Counted from the stretch's first letter, positions 19,060 through 28,478 are shown. The stretch is 64,000 nt of DNA from Myxococcales bacterium (GCA_002716585.1 PBBL01000073.1:1-64000), one strand, 5' to 3'. The notes: generated from the letters alone by a model not told the origin. Made by a program: numbers and translations.

Positions 19060-20870
19060 TCGCACCCCTCGGAGCCGCGCTCGTCGATGGCGAAGTAGGG
19101 GTTGAAGCAGTAGTCGAGGCTGAACTCGGCGTCGCCGAAGTCAAAGCGGGTGGAGAAGCTCCACGCCGGATCGACCCACCACTGCCCGTTGGAGATGGAG
19201 CCGTTGGAGTCCCAGATGAAGGGCAGGGTCCCGCGGCTACCGCTGTCATCGACGACCGCCAGGGTCACCGGGAAGCTCACCCCGGCGTCAAAGGCGGGGC
19301 GCTCGCCGCTGTCCTCGTGGGGGCGGTAGGTCGAGCGGCTGCCGAACAGGTTGGTGTCGCCGTCCAGCGCGATGCGGCGCGCCCACAGCTCCTTGAGGAA
19401 GCTGCGCAGCCCGTAGGTCAGCGCGCGCTGGCCCTCGCCGTCGCGGCACACCCCCTCCATGCAGCTGATCCCGAAGTCGCCGTTGCACATGTCCTCCATG
19501 GAGCAGTTGGCCTCGATCCAGGGCTGACCGGTCATGGAGGGGTAGTAGGCGATGCTCGACGCGTCATCCAGGAAGCGCCCCTCCTCGTGGTTGCACCACG
19601 GCGCGGTGATGCTGGTCGCCGCGTTGGGCTGCCACTCCCAGTGGCAGGAGCCGTGGAAGTTCTTGCCGTGGTAGGCCTCGTAGTGCGTCCCGTCCCAGAG
19701 CTGGTCGGCGGGGAAGGTCTTGACGAGCTGCCCCTGGTTCCGGTCGCTCACGCCGCTGCCCGCCACGGCGAACCCGAAGTAGGGCTCCCCGTCGGTGGAG
19801 GCCTCGGCCATGACGAACGCCTCCCCGTCGCCCTTGGTGACGATGACCTGGGTCGCGGTGACGTCGTGGGCGTGGTAGCGGCTGGTGTTCTCGTTGTAGT
19901 TGGAGGGGTAGTAGAAGAGGTACTGGATGATGTAGTGGCTCCGGGTCTCGACGACGCCCCAGTAGGCCTCGGCGGGGTAGACCTCCTCGCGGAAGTTGTC
20001 GTAGTTGTTGCCCGCGTCGAAGTCCCCGTCGAAGTCGAGGCTGCTGAAGTAGTCGCTGCGGCCGATCCCGGCGTTGGCGTCGATCTCCTGATAGACGACC
20101 GGGGCGTAGCGCAGCGCCAGCTCCTCGTAGGCCGACTCGTCGTAGGAGGCGGTCGAGAAGAGCCACCGGTAGACGTCCGGCAGCCGGTTGCCGGACAGGT
20201 CGGTGAGCTGCGAGTCCACCGTGACCTGGTAGGGGGTGCTGGGCTGGAGCGGCTCGGTCGGCGTGACCGTCATGATCGCGCCGCTGTCATCGACCGCGGC
20301 GGTGGACGCGATCTGCTCCAGCGTGTCGGCGCGCTGGATCATGATCTTCTGGTCGAACCACCCGTTGCCGAGGTCGCGGAGCGCCTCGCTGAAGGTGATG
20401 GTGACGACCGCGTCCACCGGGATCCCCGTCGCCCCCTGCTCGGGGACCACCGAGACCACCTGGGGCGGCTCCCGGTCGCGCCCCGTGCTGCCGCCGGTCG
20501 TCCCTCCAGTGGTCGCCCCGGTCGTCCCGCCCGTGGTGCCGCCGGTGGTCGCCCCGGTTGTCCCGCCCGTGGTCCCGCCGGTGGTCGCTCCGGTCGTCCC
20601 GCCGGTCGTGTTGGATGAGCCGCCCTCGGGCGCGCAGAAGCCCGAGACGCACACCTCGAAGCGGGGACAGGCGTTGTCGTCCGCGCAGACGCCGTCCGAA
20701 GCGGGCGGCGCGCAGGCGCCGTCGCGGCACACCTCGTCGCGAGCGCAGTCGTCGCGGCTGGTGCAGGAGTCCGAGGAGCTTGAGCCGCCGCAGGCCACCT
20801 GCATCCCCAGCCCGAACAGGACGAGCAGCGACAACATCAGCCGGCGAGTAGAGATCCTTGGGAAGTTCAT
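19056..20870 (-). CDS. Lipoprotein with Cys-rich head, Thr-Gly linker and Ig-like (SbsA/Big_5) domain
   Basis: 604 residues from ATG 20870; the longer frame has no ribosome site. The signal ends at lipobox 'QVAC'. Then come two Cys clusters ('CTSRDDCARDEVCRDGACAPP', 'CADDNACPRFEVCVSGFCAPE'), a Thr-Gly linker with a 12-residue period (about 92-130), and a Big_5/SbsA-type Ig-like domain ('PPQVVSVVPEQGATGIPVDAVVTITFSEAL', about 138-235). The remaining 370 residues are rich in Tyr, Trp and Asn ('HYIIQYLFYYPSNYNENTSRYHAHDV', 'CHWEWQP') and resemble Vps62-like/necrosis-inducing-type secreted domains in the His-Asp-rich pattern, but I cannot assign a family. Likely displayed on the cell surface. Confidence 0.8.
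   Translation of the reverse strand: MNFPRISTRRLMLSLLVLFGLGMQVACGGSSSSDSCTSRDDCARDEVCRDGACAPPASDGVCADDNACPRFEVCVSGFCAPEGGSSNTTGGTTGATTGGTTGGTTGATTGGTTGGTTGATTGGTTGGSTGRDREPPQVVSVVPEQGATGIPVDAVVTITFSEALRDLGNGWFDQKIMIQRADTLEQIASTAAVDDSGAIMTVTPTEPLQPSTPYQVTVDSQLTDLSGNRLPDVYRWLFSTASYDESAYEELALRYAPVVYQEIDANAGIGRSDYFSSLDFDGDFDAGNNYDNFREEVYPAEAYWGVVETRSHYIIQYLFYYPSNYNENTSRYHAHDVTATQVIVTKGDGEAFVMAEASTDGEPYFGFAVAGSGVSDRNQGQLVKTFPADQLWDGTHYEAYHGKNFHGSCHWEWQPNAATSITAPWCNHEEGRFLDDASSIAYYPSMTGQPWIEANCSMEDMCNGDFGISCMEGVCRDGEGQRALTYGLRSFLKELWARRIALDGDTNLFGSRSTYRPHEDSGERPAFDAGVSFPVTLAVVDDSGSRGTLPFIWDSNGSISNGQWWVDPAWSFSTRFDFGDAEFSLDYCFNPYFAIDERGSEGCE
20490..20612. repeat. 36-bp-period coding repeat (Thr-Thr-Gly linker)
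   Basis: On the minus strand this encodes three near-identical 12-residue units of the form TTGATTGGTTGG inside the lipoprotein at 19056-20870. It is in frame throughout. Such tracts can change copy number by slippage, altering linker length. Confidence 0.7.
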
Positions 20871-21111
20871 GAAAAAGCCCTGGTGGGGTTGATGTCTGTT
20901 CTCGATGCTTTTTGTGTTGATGGTACAACCTGATAGGAACCTGAAGCCCACACGAGCAGGCGCCCCTGGGAGCGAATGGGAGTCTACCAGCTATCGCCCC
21001 GCCGGGGGAAGGCTTGCGCGCCAGGTGCCCGCGAGCGTAGACTTGAGGCCGAGCACGCGCTATTCCATATGAGAACACAGCGGCCCACACACCTGCACAG
21101 GATTGCACACC

Positions 21112-23040
21112 ATGGGCGAACTCAACGTCAAGAGCGATCTGGATCCAGGCGAACAGCGGCGCTTCATGCGCAAGCTGCTCCGCGACGTGCGCGCCTTCGA
21201 GAAGATGCTCGACATGGGCATGATCGAGTCGGGGGTGCGGCGCATCGGCGCGGAGCAGGAGCTGTTCCTGGTGGACTCCGCCTTCAAGGCCGCGCCGTTG
21301 GCGCTCAAGGTCCTTGAGCAGGTCGACGACCCCCACTTCACCACCGAGCTGGCGCTGTTCAACATCGAGTTCAACCTCGACCCGCAGAAGTTCGGCGCCG
21401 ACTGCCTCAGCCGCATGGAGCAGCAGCTCTGCGAGCTGCTGGAGAAGGCCCGCAAGGGCGCGCACGCCTGCGACGGCGAGGTCCTGATGACCGGGATCCT
21501 GCCCACGATCCAGCAGTCCGACCTCTCGCTGTCGAACATCACCCCGCTTGAGCGCTACAAGGCGCTCAACCAGGCGATGACCCAGCTCCGCAACGGCCAG
21601 GAGTACGAGTTCCACATCAAGGGCGCCGACGACTTCATGTTCCGGCACGACTCCGTCATGCTGGAGGCGTGCAACACCAGCTTCCAGGTTCACTTCCAGG
21701 TCGGGAACGAGGAGTTCGCCAAGCTCTACAACACCGCCCAGGCGGTCAGCGGGCCGGTCCTCGCGGCGGCCAGCAACTCACCGATGCTGCTCGGCAAGCG
21801 CCTGTGGTACGAGACCCGGATCGCGCTGTTCCAGCAGTCGATCGACACCCGCTCGGCGGGCAAGCACCTGCGCGAGCTGCAACCCCGCGTCACCTTCGGG
21901 AGCCGCTGGGTCGAGCGCTCGGTGATGGAGATCTTCAAGGAGGACATCTCGCGCTTCCGGGTCATCCTCGGGATGGAGAGCGAGGAGGACCCCTTCGAGG
22001 TGCTTGAGCGCGGCGAGGCCCCCTCGTACGACGCGCTGCGGCTGCACAACGGCACGGTGTACCGCTGGAACCGCCCCTGCTACGGGATCTCCAACGGGAA
22101 GCCGCACCTGCGGATCGAGAACCGGATCCTCCCCGCCGGGCCGACGCCGATCGACGAGATCGCCAACGCCGCGCTGTGGCTGGGGCTGATGAACGGCGTG
22201 ATCCACGAGTACGGCGACGTCACCCGACGGATGCGCTTCGACGACGCCAAGACCAACTTCCTCCGGGCCGCTCGCAACGGCCTCGCCTCCGTCATCACCT
22301 GGATCGATGGGCGCCAGATGAACGCCCGCGAGCTGCTCTCCCACGAGCTGATCCCGCTCGCCCGCGAGGGGCTGCAAGCGGGCGGGATCGCCAAGGACGA
22401 CATCGACCGCTATCTCAACGTCATCGAAGGCCGCGTAGCCTCCGCCCAGACCGGCTCGATGTGGCTGCTGCACTCGCTCAGCGCGATGCAGGACGACAAC
22501 TGCTCCATCTCCGAGAAGATGAGCGCGCTGGCCAGCGGCACCCTCTCCCGGCAGCGGGCCGGGATCCCCGTGCACCAGTGGCCGCTGGCGCAGCTCTCCG
22601 AGCGCAGCGCCTGGGACCACAACTACGTCCGGGTCAGCCAGTACATGCAGACCGACCTGTTCACCGTCGGCGAGAACGAGCTGGTCGAGCTGGTCGCCAG
22701 CGTCATGGACTGGCACCGGATCCAGCACATCCTCGTCGAGGACCACGATCATCACCTGGTCGGCCTCATCACCCTCCAGCAGCTCCTCAAGGCGATGATC
22801 CACGCCGAGGGGGACGAGGCGCTCCGCGGCCACGCCGTCCGTGAGCTGATGGACCGCGACCCCATCACCATCACCCCCGACACCCTGACGTTGCACGCCA
22901 TCCGGTTGATGCGCGATCACAACGTCTCGTGCCTGCCTGTGGTTCAGAACGGCCAGCTCGTCGGCATGATCACCGAGCGCGACTTCCTCAAGATCACCCG
23001 CGATCTTCTGGAGGAGCGGCTCGCCACCAACCCCTCTTGA
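21112..23040 (+). CDS. Glutamate-cysteine ligase family (GCS2) protein fused to two CBS domains
   Basis: 642 residues from ATG 21112 (AGGA upstream). Residues about 25-450 are a GCS2-type carboxylate-amine ligase: 'RRIGAEQELFLVD', 'FNIEFNLDPQ', 'MTGILPTIQQSD', 'RHDSVMLEACNTSFQVHFQV', 'LAAASNSPMLLGKRLWYETRIALFQQS' and 'HLRIENRILPAGPT'. Residues about 505-635 hold a CBS pair ('QYMQTDLFTVGENELVELVASVMDWHRIQHILV', 'ELMDRDPITITPDTL', 'NVSCLPVVQNGQLVGMITERDFL'), which usually binds adenine nucleotides and regulates the attached enzyme. Proteins of this class may make glutathione-like or other gamma-glutamyl compounds. The next gene starts 15 bp on, so the pair is probably one operon. Confidence 0.85.
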   Translation: MGELNVKSDLDPGEQRRFMRKLLRDVRAFEKMLDMGMIESGVRRIGAEQELFLVDSAFKAAPLALKVLEQVDDPHFTTELALFNIEFNLDPQKFGADCLSRMEQQLCELLEKARKGAHACDGEVLMTGILPTIQQSDLSLSNITPLERYKALNQAMTQLRNGQEYEFHIKGADDFMFRHDSVMLEACNTSFQVHFQVGNEEFAKLYNTAQAVSGPVLAAASNSPMLLGKRLWYETRIALFQQSIDTRSAGKHLRELQPRVTFGSRWVERSVMEIFKEDISRFRVILGMESEEDPFEVLERGEAPSYDALRLHNGTVYRWNRPCYGISNGKPHLRIENRILPAGPTPIDEIANAALWLGLMNGVIHEYGDVTRRMRFDDAKTNFLRAARNGLASVITWIDGRQMNARELLSHELIPLAREGLQAGGIAKDDIDRYLNVIEGRVASAQTGSMWLLHSLSAMQDDNCSISEKMSALASGTLSRQRAGIPVHQWPLAQLSERSAWDHNYVRVSQYMQTDLFTVGENELVELVASVMDWHRIQHILVEDHDHHLVGLITLQQLLKAMIHAEGDEALRGHAVRELMDRDPITITPDTLTLHAIRLMRDHNVSCLPVVQNGQLVGMITERDFLKITRDLLEERLATNPS

Positions 23041-23055
23041 GCCACGTGAGCGCAG

Positions 23056-25548
23056 ATGAGCTTTGAACGGTTGAAGGCGATCGAACACCACCTGGGGCGC
23101 ATCGCGACGCGCGTGCGCAACCGGATCGGCGAGGGCGGGTTTGAAGACCCGACGCCGAGCCTGATCCAGGATTACGCCAGGGACCGCTACGAGCGCGAGG
23201 CGGCGCTGCGCGGGTGGCGCAACCTGCGCGCCGGGCGCTCGCTGATGGAGGGCGAGCTGGACGCGCTGGAGCAGCTCGTGCTCCCGCTCCATCGACCGTC
23301 ACTGGACATCATCGAAGACACCTTCAACGATCCAGACCCGCCCTGGAACGACCTGTGGCAGTACCAGGCGCAGCTCAGCCAGGCGATCCGGGCGGTGTGC
23401 GTCATCAAGATCTACCAAAGCGGTGAGCTGCTGTTCAACAGCACCGCCGTGCTCGTCGCCCCGGGGCTGGTGATGACCAACCGCCACGTGGCCGAGCAGC
23501 TCGCGAGCGGCGTCGGGACCGAGGGGCTGAAGCCGCACCCCGAGCGGAGCGCCGTGATCGACTTCCGCCAGGAGATCTGGGCCTCGGAGCCGGAGGAGTC
23601 CCCGGTCCAGCGCGTTCGCCTGATCCACCCCCACTGGGACATGGCGCTGCTGGAGGTCGACACCGTGCCCGACCGCGAGGTGATGACCCTGATGGGCTCC
23701 GAGCCTCCCTTCTTCGAGGCCAACAACATCGTCACCATCGGCTACCCCGTCCTCGACACCGAGCAGGACATCGATCTGCAAGGGCGGGTCTTTCGGGAGC
23801 AGTTCAACGTCAAGCGCCTCCAGCCCGGGCAGGCGCTCGGCTACCACCCCACCCCCTCCTACAACGGCGACGTGCGGTCGCTCGCCGTCGACTCGTCGTC
23901 GCTGGCGATCAACTCGGGCGCGGCGATCATCGACCTCGACACCGGGCGCATGATCGGGCTCCAGTTCTTCAACATCTACCTCGCGGGCTGCTTCGCCATC
24001 CCCACCTGGGAACTCGCTCAGGATCCTCGCCTCGTCGAGGATTGGGGGCTGACCTTTGAGCCGTCACCGCCGCAACAGGACTCGCCGCCCGCCTGGCTCG
24101 CCGCGTGGGAGACGCAGGCGGGCGAGTCGATCGGGGCCGAAGCCCCACCCGCCCAGCTCTCCCGCCAGAAGCCCCGGCGTGAGGAGGAGCACCGGCTGAA
24201 CACGGCGATCCTCGGCGGCGACTGGTATGAGCGGTGCGAGGATGAGGACATCGTCGAGGCGCTCCGCCGCTCGCCCGAGGCCACCGAGGAGCTGCTGCGA
24301 GACGTCCTCTCCCCCCAACAGGCCACCGAGGTGGTCGCGGCGCTCAAGGCGCCCGCGTCCCACCGGCACAGCTTCTGGCCCAACCCCGACCCAGACCTCC
24401 CCGAGCTGGTGTTCGTGCCCGACTTCATGGGCTGCCACCTGAGCCACACCGGGACCGCGCTGAGTCGGGTCTGGCTCGATCCACAGCGGGTCCTCTCCGG
24501 CGAGGTCGCCGAAGCGCTGAAGCTCAGCCCGGACGGCATCCAAGAGGCGCACGGTGAGCGCCCCATGACCCCCGGCGCCCCGCTGCGCTTCAAGTACGCG
24601 CAGCCCCTCCGCCTGTGGCGCCAGGCAGGCTTCGTGGTGCACCCCTTCTCCTTCGACTGGAGGCACGGCGTCGATCGCAACGCGGACAAGCTCCACCTCT
24701 ACCTGGAGACGCTCCGCCTGAGCCGCCCCCACGCCACCTTCGCCTTCGTCGCCCACGGCCTCGGCGGGCTGGTGGCGGCGCTCTACGCCCACCGCCACCG
24801 CGCCTGGTCCGACATCATCCAGCGCGCCGTGTTCATCGGCGTCCCCCTCGGCGGCTGCTTCATGCCGGTCGAGGCGCTCATTGGCCGCTTCGCCCTGTTC
24901 GAGAAGCTGCGCCTGATCAGCGTCAACCCCGACGAGATCGACTTCCCTGGCATGGCCACGACCCTCCCTGGCCTCCTCGACATGCTCCCGAACCCTCGCC
25001 TGTTCGAGGGCTCCGAGGTGCTCTACACCCAAGCAGCCTGGACCGAGGCGGGCATCCCCCAGCCCTCGCAGCGGTGGCTCGACCACAGCCGCAACATCAA
25101 GGCGGCGCTGCTCCAGAGCCCGCTCCTCGACCGCGTCACCTCCCTCGTGTCGGTCGATCACGGCACGACCGACCACCTCAGGACCTACAGCGACGGCTTC
25201 GCCCTCGGACCGCGGGAGGCCCCGGGGGATGGCGTCGTCCCCGCCGAGTCGGCCCTGGTCCGCGGTGACTTGGAGGCCTACCGCCTCACCTACCCACACG
25301 CCGACCTCGTTCAGGAGCCCAACGCCATCACCGCCGTCCGCGACCTGCTCCGCACCGGCTCCTGCTCCCTTGAGCCGCTCCACCGCCGCGACCTCTCCCA
25401 GACCCTGCCCATGCCCCCGGGCACCGACCAGCGCCTCGGCCCCGAGGACGTCCAGGGCCTCCGTGACCGCTTCAAGACCGGGATCCTCATGTCCCGCGAC
25501 GTCGACTGGCTCATGATCCCCAACCTCGCCAGCGTCCCAAGCCCCTGA
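23056..25548 (+). CDS. Trypsin-like serine protease fused to an LCAT-like alpha/beta-hydrolase fold lacking the nucleophile
   Basis: 830 residues. Residues about 110-320 are a trypsin-like domain with an apparent triad: His in 'MTNRHVAEQ', Asp in 'WDMALLEVD' and Ser in 'LAINSGAAIID'. No signal peptide precedes it, so it is probably cytosolic. Residues about 440-790 form an alpha/beta-hydrolase of LCAT/lipase type ('LVFVPDFMGCHLSHTG', 'FSFDWRHGVDRNA', 'ATFAFVAHGLGGLVAALYA', 'GVPLGGCF', late 'SVDHGTTD'). The nucleophile elbow, normally G-H-S-x-G, is 'AHGLGG', with Gly in place of Ser, so this domain is probably not a lipase. A helical linker (about 390-425) joins the parts. It is 15 bp downstream of the GCS2-CBS gene. 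Confidence 0.82.
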   Translation: MSFERLKAIEHHLGRIATRVRNRIGEGGFEDPTPSLIQDYARDRYEREAALRGWRNLRAGRSLMEGELDALEQLVLPLHRPSLDIIEDTFNDPDPPWNDLWQYQAQLSQAIRAVCVIKIYQSGELLFNSTAVLVAPGLVMTNRHVAEQLASGVGTEGLKPHPERSAVIDFRQEIWASEPEESPVQRVRLIHPHWDMALLEVDTVPDREVMTLMGSEPPFFEANNIVTIGYPVLDTEQDIDLQGRVFREQFNVKRLQPGQALGYHPTPSYNGDVRSLAVDSSSLAINSGAAIIDLDTGRMIGLQFFNIYLAGCFAIPTWELAQDPRLVEDWGLTFEPSPPQQDSPPAWLAAWETQAGESIGAEAPPAQLSRQKPRREEEHRLNTAILGGDWYERCEDEDIVEALRRSPEATEELLRDVLSPQQATEVVAALKAPASHRHSFWPNPDPDLPELVFVPDFMGCHLSHTGTALSRVWLDPQRVLSGEVAEALKLSPDGIQEAHGERPMTPGAPLRFKYAQPLRLWRQAGFVVHPFSFDWRHGVDRNADKLHLYLETLRLSRPHATFAFVAHGLGGLVAALYAHRHRAWSDIIQRAVFIGVPLGGCFMPVEALIGRFALFEKLRLISVNPDEIDFPGMATTLPGLLDMLPNPRLFEGSEVLYTQAAWTEAGIPQPSQRWLDHSRNIKAALLQSPLLDRVTSLVSVDHGTTDHLRTYSDGFALGPREAPGDGVVPAESALVRGDLEAYRLTYPHADLVQEPNAITAVRDLLRTGSCSLEPLHRRDLSQTLPMPPGTDQRLGPEDVQGLRDRFKTGILMSRDVDWLMIPNLASVPSP

Positions 25549-25563
25549 GCCTCCAGAGCAACC

Positions 25564-25644
25564 TGAACCGATATTCCCTATTGCGCTCCACGGCCATTAC
25601 CGGTCTCATGAGACCTCGTTCCGGTTCACGATCTCTGCTATGCT
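25564..25644. promoter_or_regulatory. Nested inverted repeats upstream of MopE-like lipoprotein gene
   Basis: A perfect 14-bp palindrome GGTCTCATGAGACC at 25602-25615 is enclosed by TGAACCG (25564-25570) and its complement CGGTTCA (25622-25628). A possible -10 box TATGCT lies at 25639-25644. The arrangement looks like an operator region of the gene starting at 25697; a terminator for the preceding gene is the alternative. Confidence 0.45.
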
Positions 25645-25696
25645 CGCCGACTGGAACCATAAGGGACCGTTCTCCCCCCGCATGCAGGAGTCGCTG

Positions 25697-27628
25697 ATGA
25701 AGTTCCAAAGGGTGTTGTTCTGGTTGTTGGCGAGCGCCGTGTGCGTCAGCCTGGGCGCAGGATGCGCCGACCCACCTCCCAGCGGAACGGGAGAGACGAG
25801 CGGCGACACGAGCGGCGGCGATGGCCAGGGGGCTGGCGGCGGCGACGGCGGCACCTCAGGCTCCACCACCGGCGGCGGGGTCCTCACCAGCGGCACCAGC
25901 GGCGTCACGACCGGCACGGGTGGGACCACCCCGACCAACAACGCCACCACCGGCGGCACCACCGGGACGACCGGGACGACCGGAGGCACCACAGGTGGGA
26001 CCACCGGCGGGACGACCGGTGGAACGACTGGCGGCGAGGACGATCCGTTCGAGTGTGACCCCGAGCCGGAGGAGGCGTGCGACGGCCTCGACAACAACTG
26101 CAACGGTCAGGTCGACGAGGGCTGCTCCTGCGGAGCCGCCAGCGAGCAGCCCTGCTACGCGGGGCCTGCAGGGACCATCAACGTGGGCATCTGCCGCCAG
26201 GGCGTCCAGATCTGCGAGGTGGAGTTCTTCGGCGAGTGCGAGGGGGCTGTGCTGCCCGAGGTCGAGCTGTGCGACGGGCTGGATAACGACTGCGACGGGT
26301 CCATCGACGAGGCCTTCGACGCGGGCACGCCTTGTGACATGGGGCAGGGCTCCTGCGTCTCCCAGGGGGTGTACGTCTGCAACGCGGCGGGTGACGGCGT
26401 GACCTGCACCGCCATGGCCGTCGAGCCGGGCGACGAGCTGTGCGACAGCCTCGACAACGACTGCGACGGCTCCATCGACGAGGACTTCACGCTGCTGCGC
26501 GAGGCCTGCACCGTGGGCGTCGGCGCCTGCGCCAACAGCGGCATCGAGGTCTGCACCGACGACGGCGTCGGGACCGCCTGCAGCGCCGAGCCGCTCGCCC
26601 CCTCGGAGGAGCTGTGCGACGGCATCGACAACAACTGCAACGAGTCGGTCGACGAGGCCTTCCCCGAGCTGGGCCAGCCCTGCTCGGTCGGCGAGGGCGT
26701 CTGCGCCCGCGAGGGGACCTGGATCTGCGCGGGCGATGGCCGCGGCGTGGTCTGTGACGCGACCCCGGGCGACCCTCAAGGCCCCGAGATCTGCGACGAG
26801 CTGGACAACGACTGCAACGGCCAGGTCGATGAGCTGCCCGAGTGCAACAACCACCCGCCGGACGTGGTCTGCCCCGGCGAGATGGACGTCGCGACCCTCG
26901 ACACCGCGAGCCTGACCGCGCAGGCGACCGATCAGGACGGCGACGCGATGACCTACCGCTGGGAGTTGGTCTCCGCCCCGATGGGCAGCGGCTCCATGCC
27001 CACGCCCACCAACCAGCTCACCACCTCGATCTGGATGGACATCGCGGGCGACTTCCGGCTTCGGTTCACCGCCACCGACCAGAACGACACCTCGTCCAGC
27101 TGCGAGACCCTCGTCCACTCCGTCCCCAGCGAGCAGTTCCGCGTGGAGCTGCTCTGGAACATCGGCGCCCCGAGCGACGACTCCGACGTGGACCTCCACC
27201 TGCTCCACACCGGCCGCGGCGGCTCCTGGGAGGGGGGCGACGACTGCCACTTCCGCAACTGCACCGGCTCCGGCCTCAGCTGGGGCGCCGCTGGCCAGGA
27301 CGACGACCCTCGCCTCGACGTCGATGACGTCGAAGGGTTCGGCCCTGAGAACATCAACATCGACGACCCGGAGGACGCGACCTACCGCATCGGCGTCCAC
27401 TTCTGGGACGACGACTCCTTCGGCGACACGACCGTGGTGCTGCGGATCTACTGCAACGCCCAGCTCATCCGTGAGTTCGAGCCGGTCACGCTCTCGGCGG
27501 TCTCACCCAACAACGCCGACAACGACTTCTGGATCGCCGCGGACGTCACCTGGGCAGGCCCCATCTGCACGGTCAGCGAGTTCGGAAGCGCCGGAAACCG
27601 CCAGATCGTCCGCCAGGGCGACCTGTAG
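25697..27628 (+). CDS. MopE-like lipoprotein with five metal-binding repeats, PKD-like domain and YfaP-like C-terminus
   Basis: 643 residues from ATG 25697 (AGGAG six bases before). The signal ends with lipobox 'LGAGC'. A Gly/Thr/Ser linker (about 30-115, 'TTGGTTGGTTGG') leads to five 'CDGLDNNCNGQVDE'-type repeats (about 125-390), the putative metal-binding motif of MopE-like proteins, separated by Cys-paired loops ('CSVGEGVCAREGTWICAGDG'). A PKD-like domain follows ('PPDVVCPGEMDV', about 395-475). The last 165 residues resemble DUF2135/YfaP modules ('DSDVDLHLLHTG', 'TYRIGVHFWDDDSFGDTTVVLRIYCN'). It is predicted to be exported and anchored. Downstream, pdxH converges with 19 bp between. Confidence 0.85.
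   Translation: MKFQRVLFWLLASAVCVSLGAGCADPPPSGTGETSGDTSGGDGQGAGGGDGGTSGSTTGGGVLTSGTSGVTTGTGGTTPTNNATTGGTTGTTGTTGGTTGGTTGGTTGGTTGGEDDPFECDPEPEEACDGLDNNCNGQVDEGCSCGAASEQPCYAGPAGTINVGICRQGVQICEVEFFGECEGAVLPEVELCDGLDNDCDGSIDEAFDAGTPCDMGQGSCVSQGVYVCNAAGDGVTCTAMAVEPGDELCDSLDNDCDGSIDEDFTLLREACTVGVGACANSGIEVCTDDGVGTACSAEPLAPSEELCDGIDNNCNESVDEAFPELGQPCSVGEGVCAREGTWICAGDGRGVVCDATPGDPQGPEICDELDNDCNGQVDELPECNNHPPDVVCPGEMDVATLDTASLTAQATDQDGDAMTYRWELVSAPMGSGSMPTPTNQLTTSIWMDIAGDFRLRFTATDQNDTSSSCETLVHSVPSEQFRVELLWNIGAPSDDSDVDLHLLHTGRGGSWEGGDDCHFRNCTGSGLSWGAAGQDDDPRLDVDDVEGFGPENINIDDPEDATYRIGVHFWDDDSFGDTTVVLRIYCNAQLIREFEPVTLSAVSPNNADNDFWIAADVTWAGPICTVSEFGSAGNRQIVRQGDL
25939..26034. repeat. Tandem coding repeat, Thr-Thr-Gly-Gly linker
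   Basis: About eight degenerate 12-bp units (ACCACCGGCGGG-like) in the lipoprotein gene starting at 25697, in frame. Copy number could vary between strains by slippage. Confidence 0.7.
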
Positions 27629-27647
27629 CCACCCGACAACGCGCCCC

Positions 27648-28298
27648 TCAGGGCGCGAGCCGCCGAGGCGCCTCCCAGGCGCCGTCCTCAGCCCGGCGGT
27701 AGACGAAGCGATCGTGCAGCCGGTTGCTCCTCCCCTGCCAGAACTCGATCACCTCAAGCTCCACGCGGTACCCGCCCCAGTGCGGCGGGCGAGGGATCGG
27801 CTTATCGGCGAACTCCTCCTCGCGGGCCTCGAAGGACGCCTTGAGCGCGTCCCGGGAGGCGATCTCCTCGCTCTGCGGCGAGGCCCAGGCGCCGACGCGG
27901 CTCCCGCGGGGGCGGGCCTCGAAGTAGGCGTCGGACTCCTCGGCGGCGATCCGCGACGCCTTGCCCTCGACCCGCACCTGCCGCTCCAACGCGCCCCACC
28001 AGAACACGAGCGCCGCCCGCCCCGTGGCGTCCACCTCGCGCCCCTTGCGGCTGGTGTAATTGGTGTAGAAGACGAACCCGCGGGCGTCGTAGGACTTGAG
28101 CAGCACGAACCGGACCGACGGCGCCCCCTCCTCCGACACCGTCGCGACGGCCATGGCGTTGGGCTCCAGCACCTGCTCGCTGTCGCGGGCGTCTTCGAAC
28201 CAGGCCTGGAACAGATCGAGGGGGTCGGTCGGGAGCTCATCGGCTTCGAGGCTACCTGCGCGGTAGTCACGGCGTAGATCCTGAACGGGCTTGGACAT
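27648..28298 (-). CDS. pdxH: Pyridoxamine 5'-phosphate oxidase
   Basis: 216 residues from ATG 28298, preceded by AGGTGA; this gives the family's usual length and start ('VQDLRRDYRAGSL.EADLP' type). Signatures are present: 'PNAMAVATVSEEGAPSVRFVLLKSYDARGFVFYTNYTSRKG' region (FMN binding), 'WWGALERQVRVEG', 'SDAYFEARPRGSRVGAWASPQS' (S-R-x-G-A-x-S motif) and 'FWQGRSNRLHDRF' at the C-terminus. It oxidises pyridoxamine or pyridoxine phosphate to PLP with FMN. It stands alone on its strand, divergent from the MarR gene. Confidence 0.97.
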   Translation of the reverse strand: MSKPVQDLRRDYRAGSLEADELPTDPLDLFQAWFEDARDSEQVLEPNAMAVATVSEEGAPSVRFVLLKSYDARGFVFYTNYTSRKGREVDATGRAALVFWWGALERQVRVEGKASRIAAEESDAYFEARPRGSRVGAWASPQSEEIASRDALKASFEAREEEFADKPIPRPPHWGGYRVELEVIEFWQGRSNRLHDRFVYRRAEDGAWEAPRRLAP

Positions 28299-28478
28299 CT
28301 GGGTCACCTGACGCAGGGAGTTGATCGGAACGAACCCGCGCTGATGGGTTCGGCTACCCTGTGTATGCACGATGACGGCCGGGTTCGTCGAGCCCTGCCG
28401 CCTCATCGCCCAAACGTTCCCCTGAGCAAAACAAATCGTTCAAAAACATATAACAGAGCCTCGATTGTTCGGCTGTTG

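Noticed and set aside
20490-20612. Tandem repeats resembling a CRISPR array
   Set aside because: The repeats are in frame, contiguous and encode a Thr-Gly linker; there are no unique spacers or cas genes. The same applies to the tracts at 25939 and 54690.
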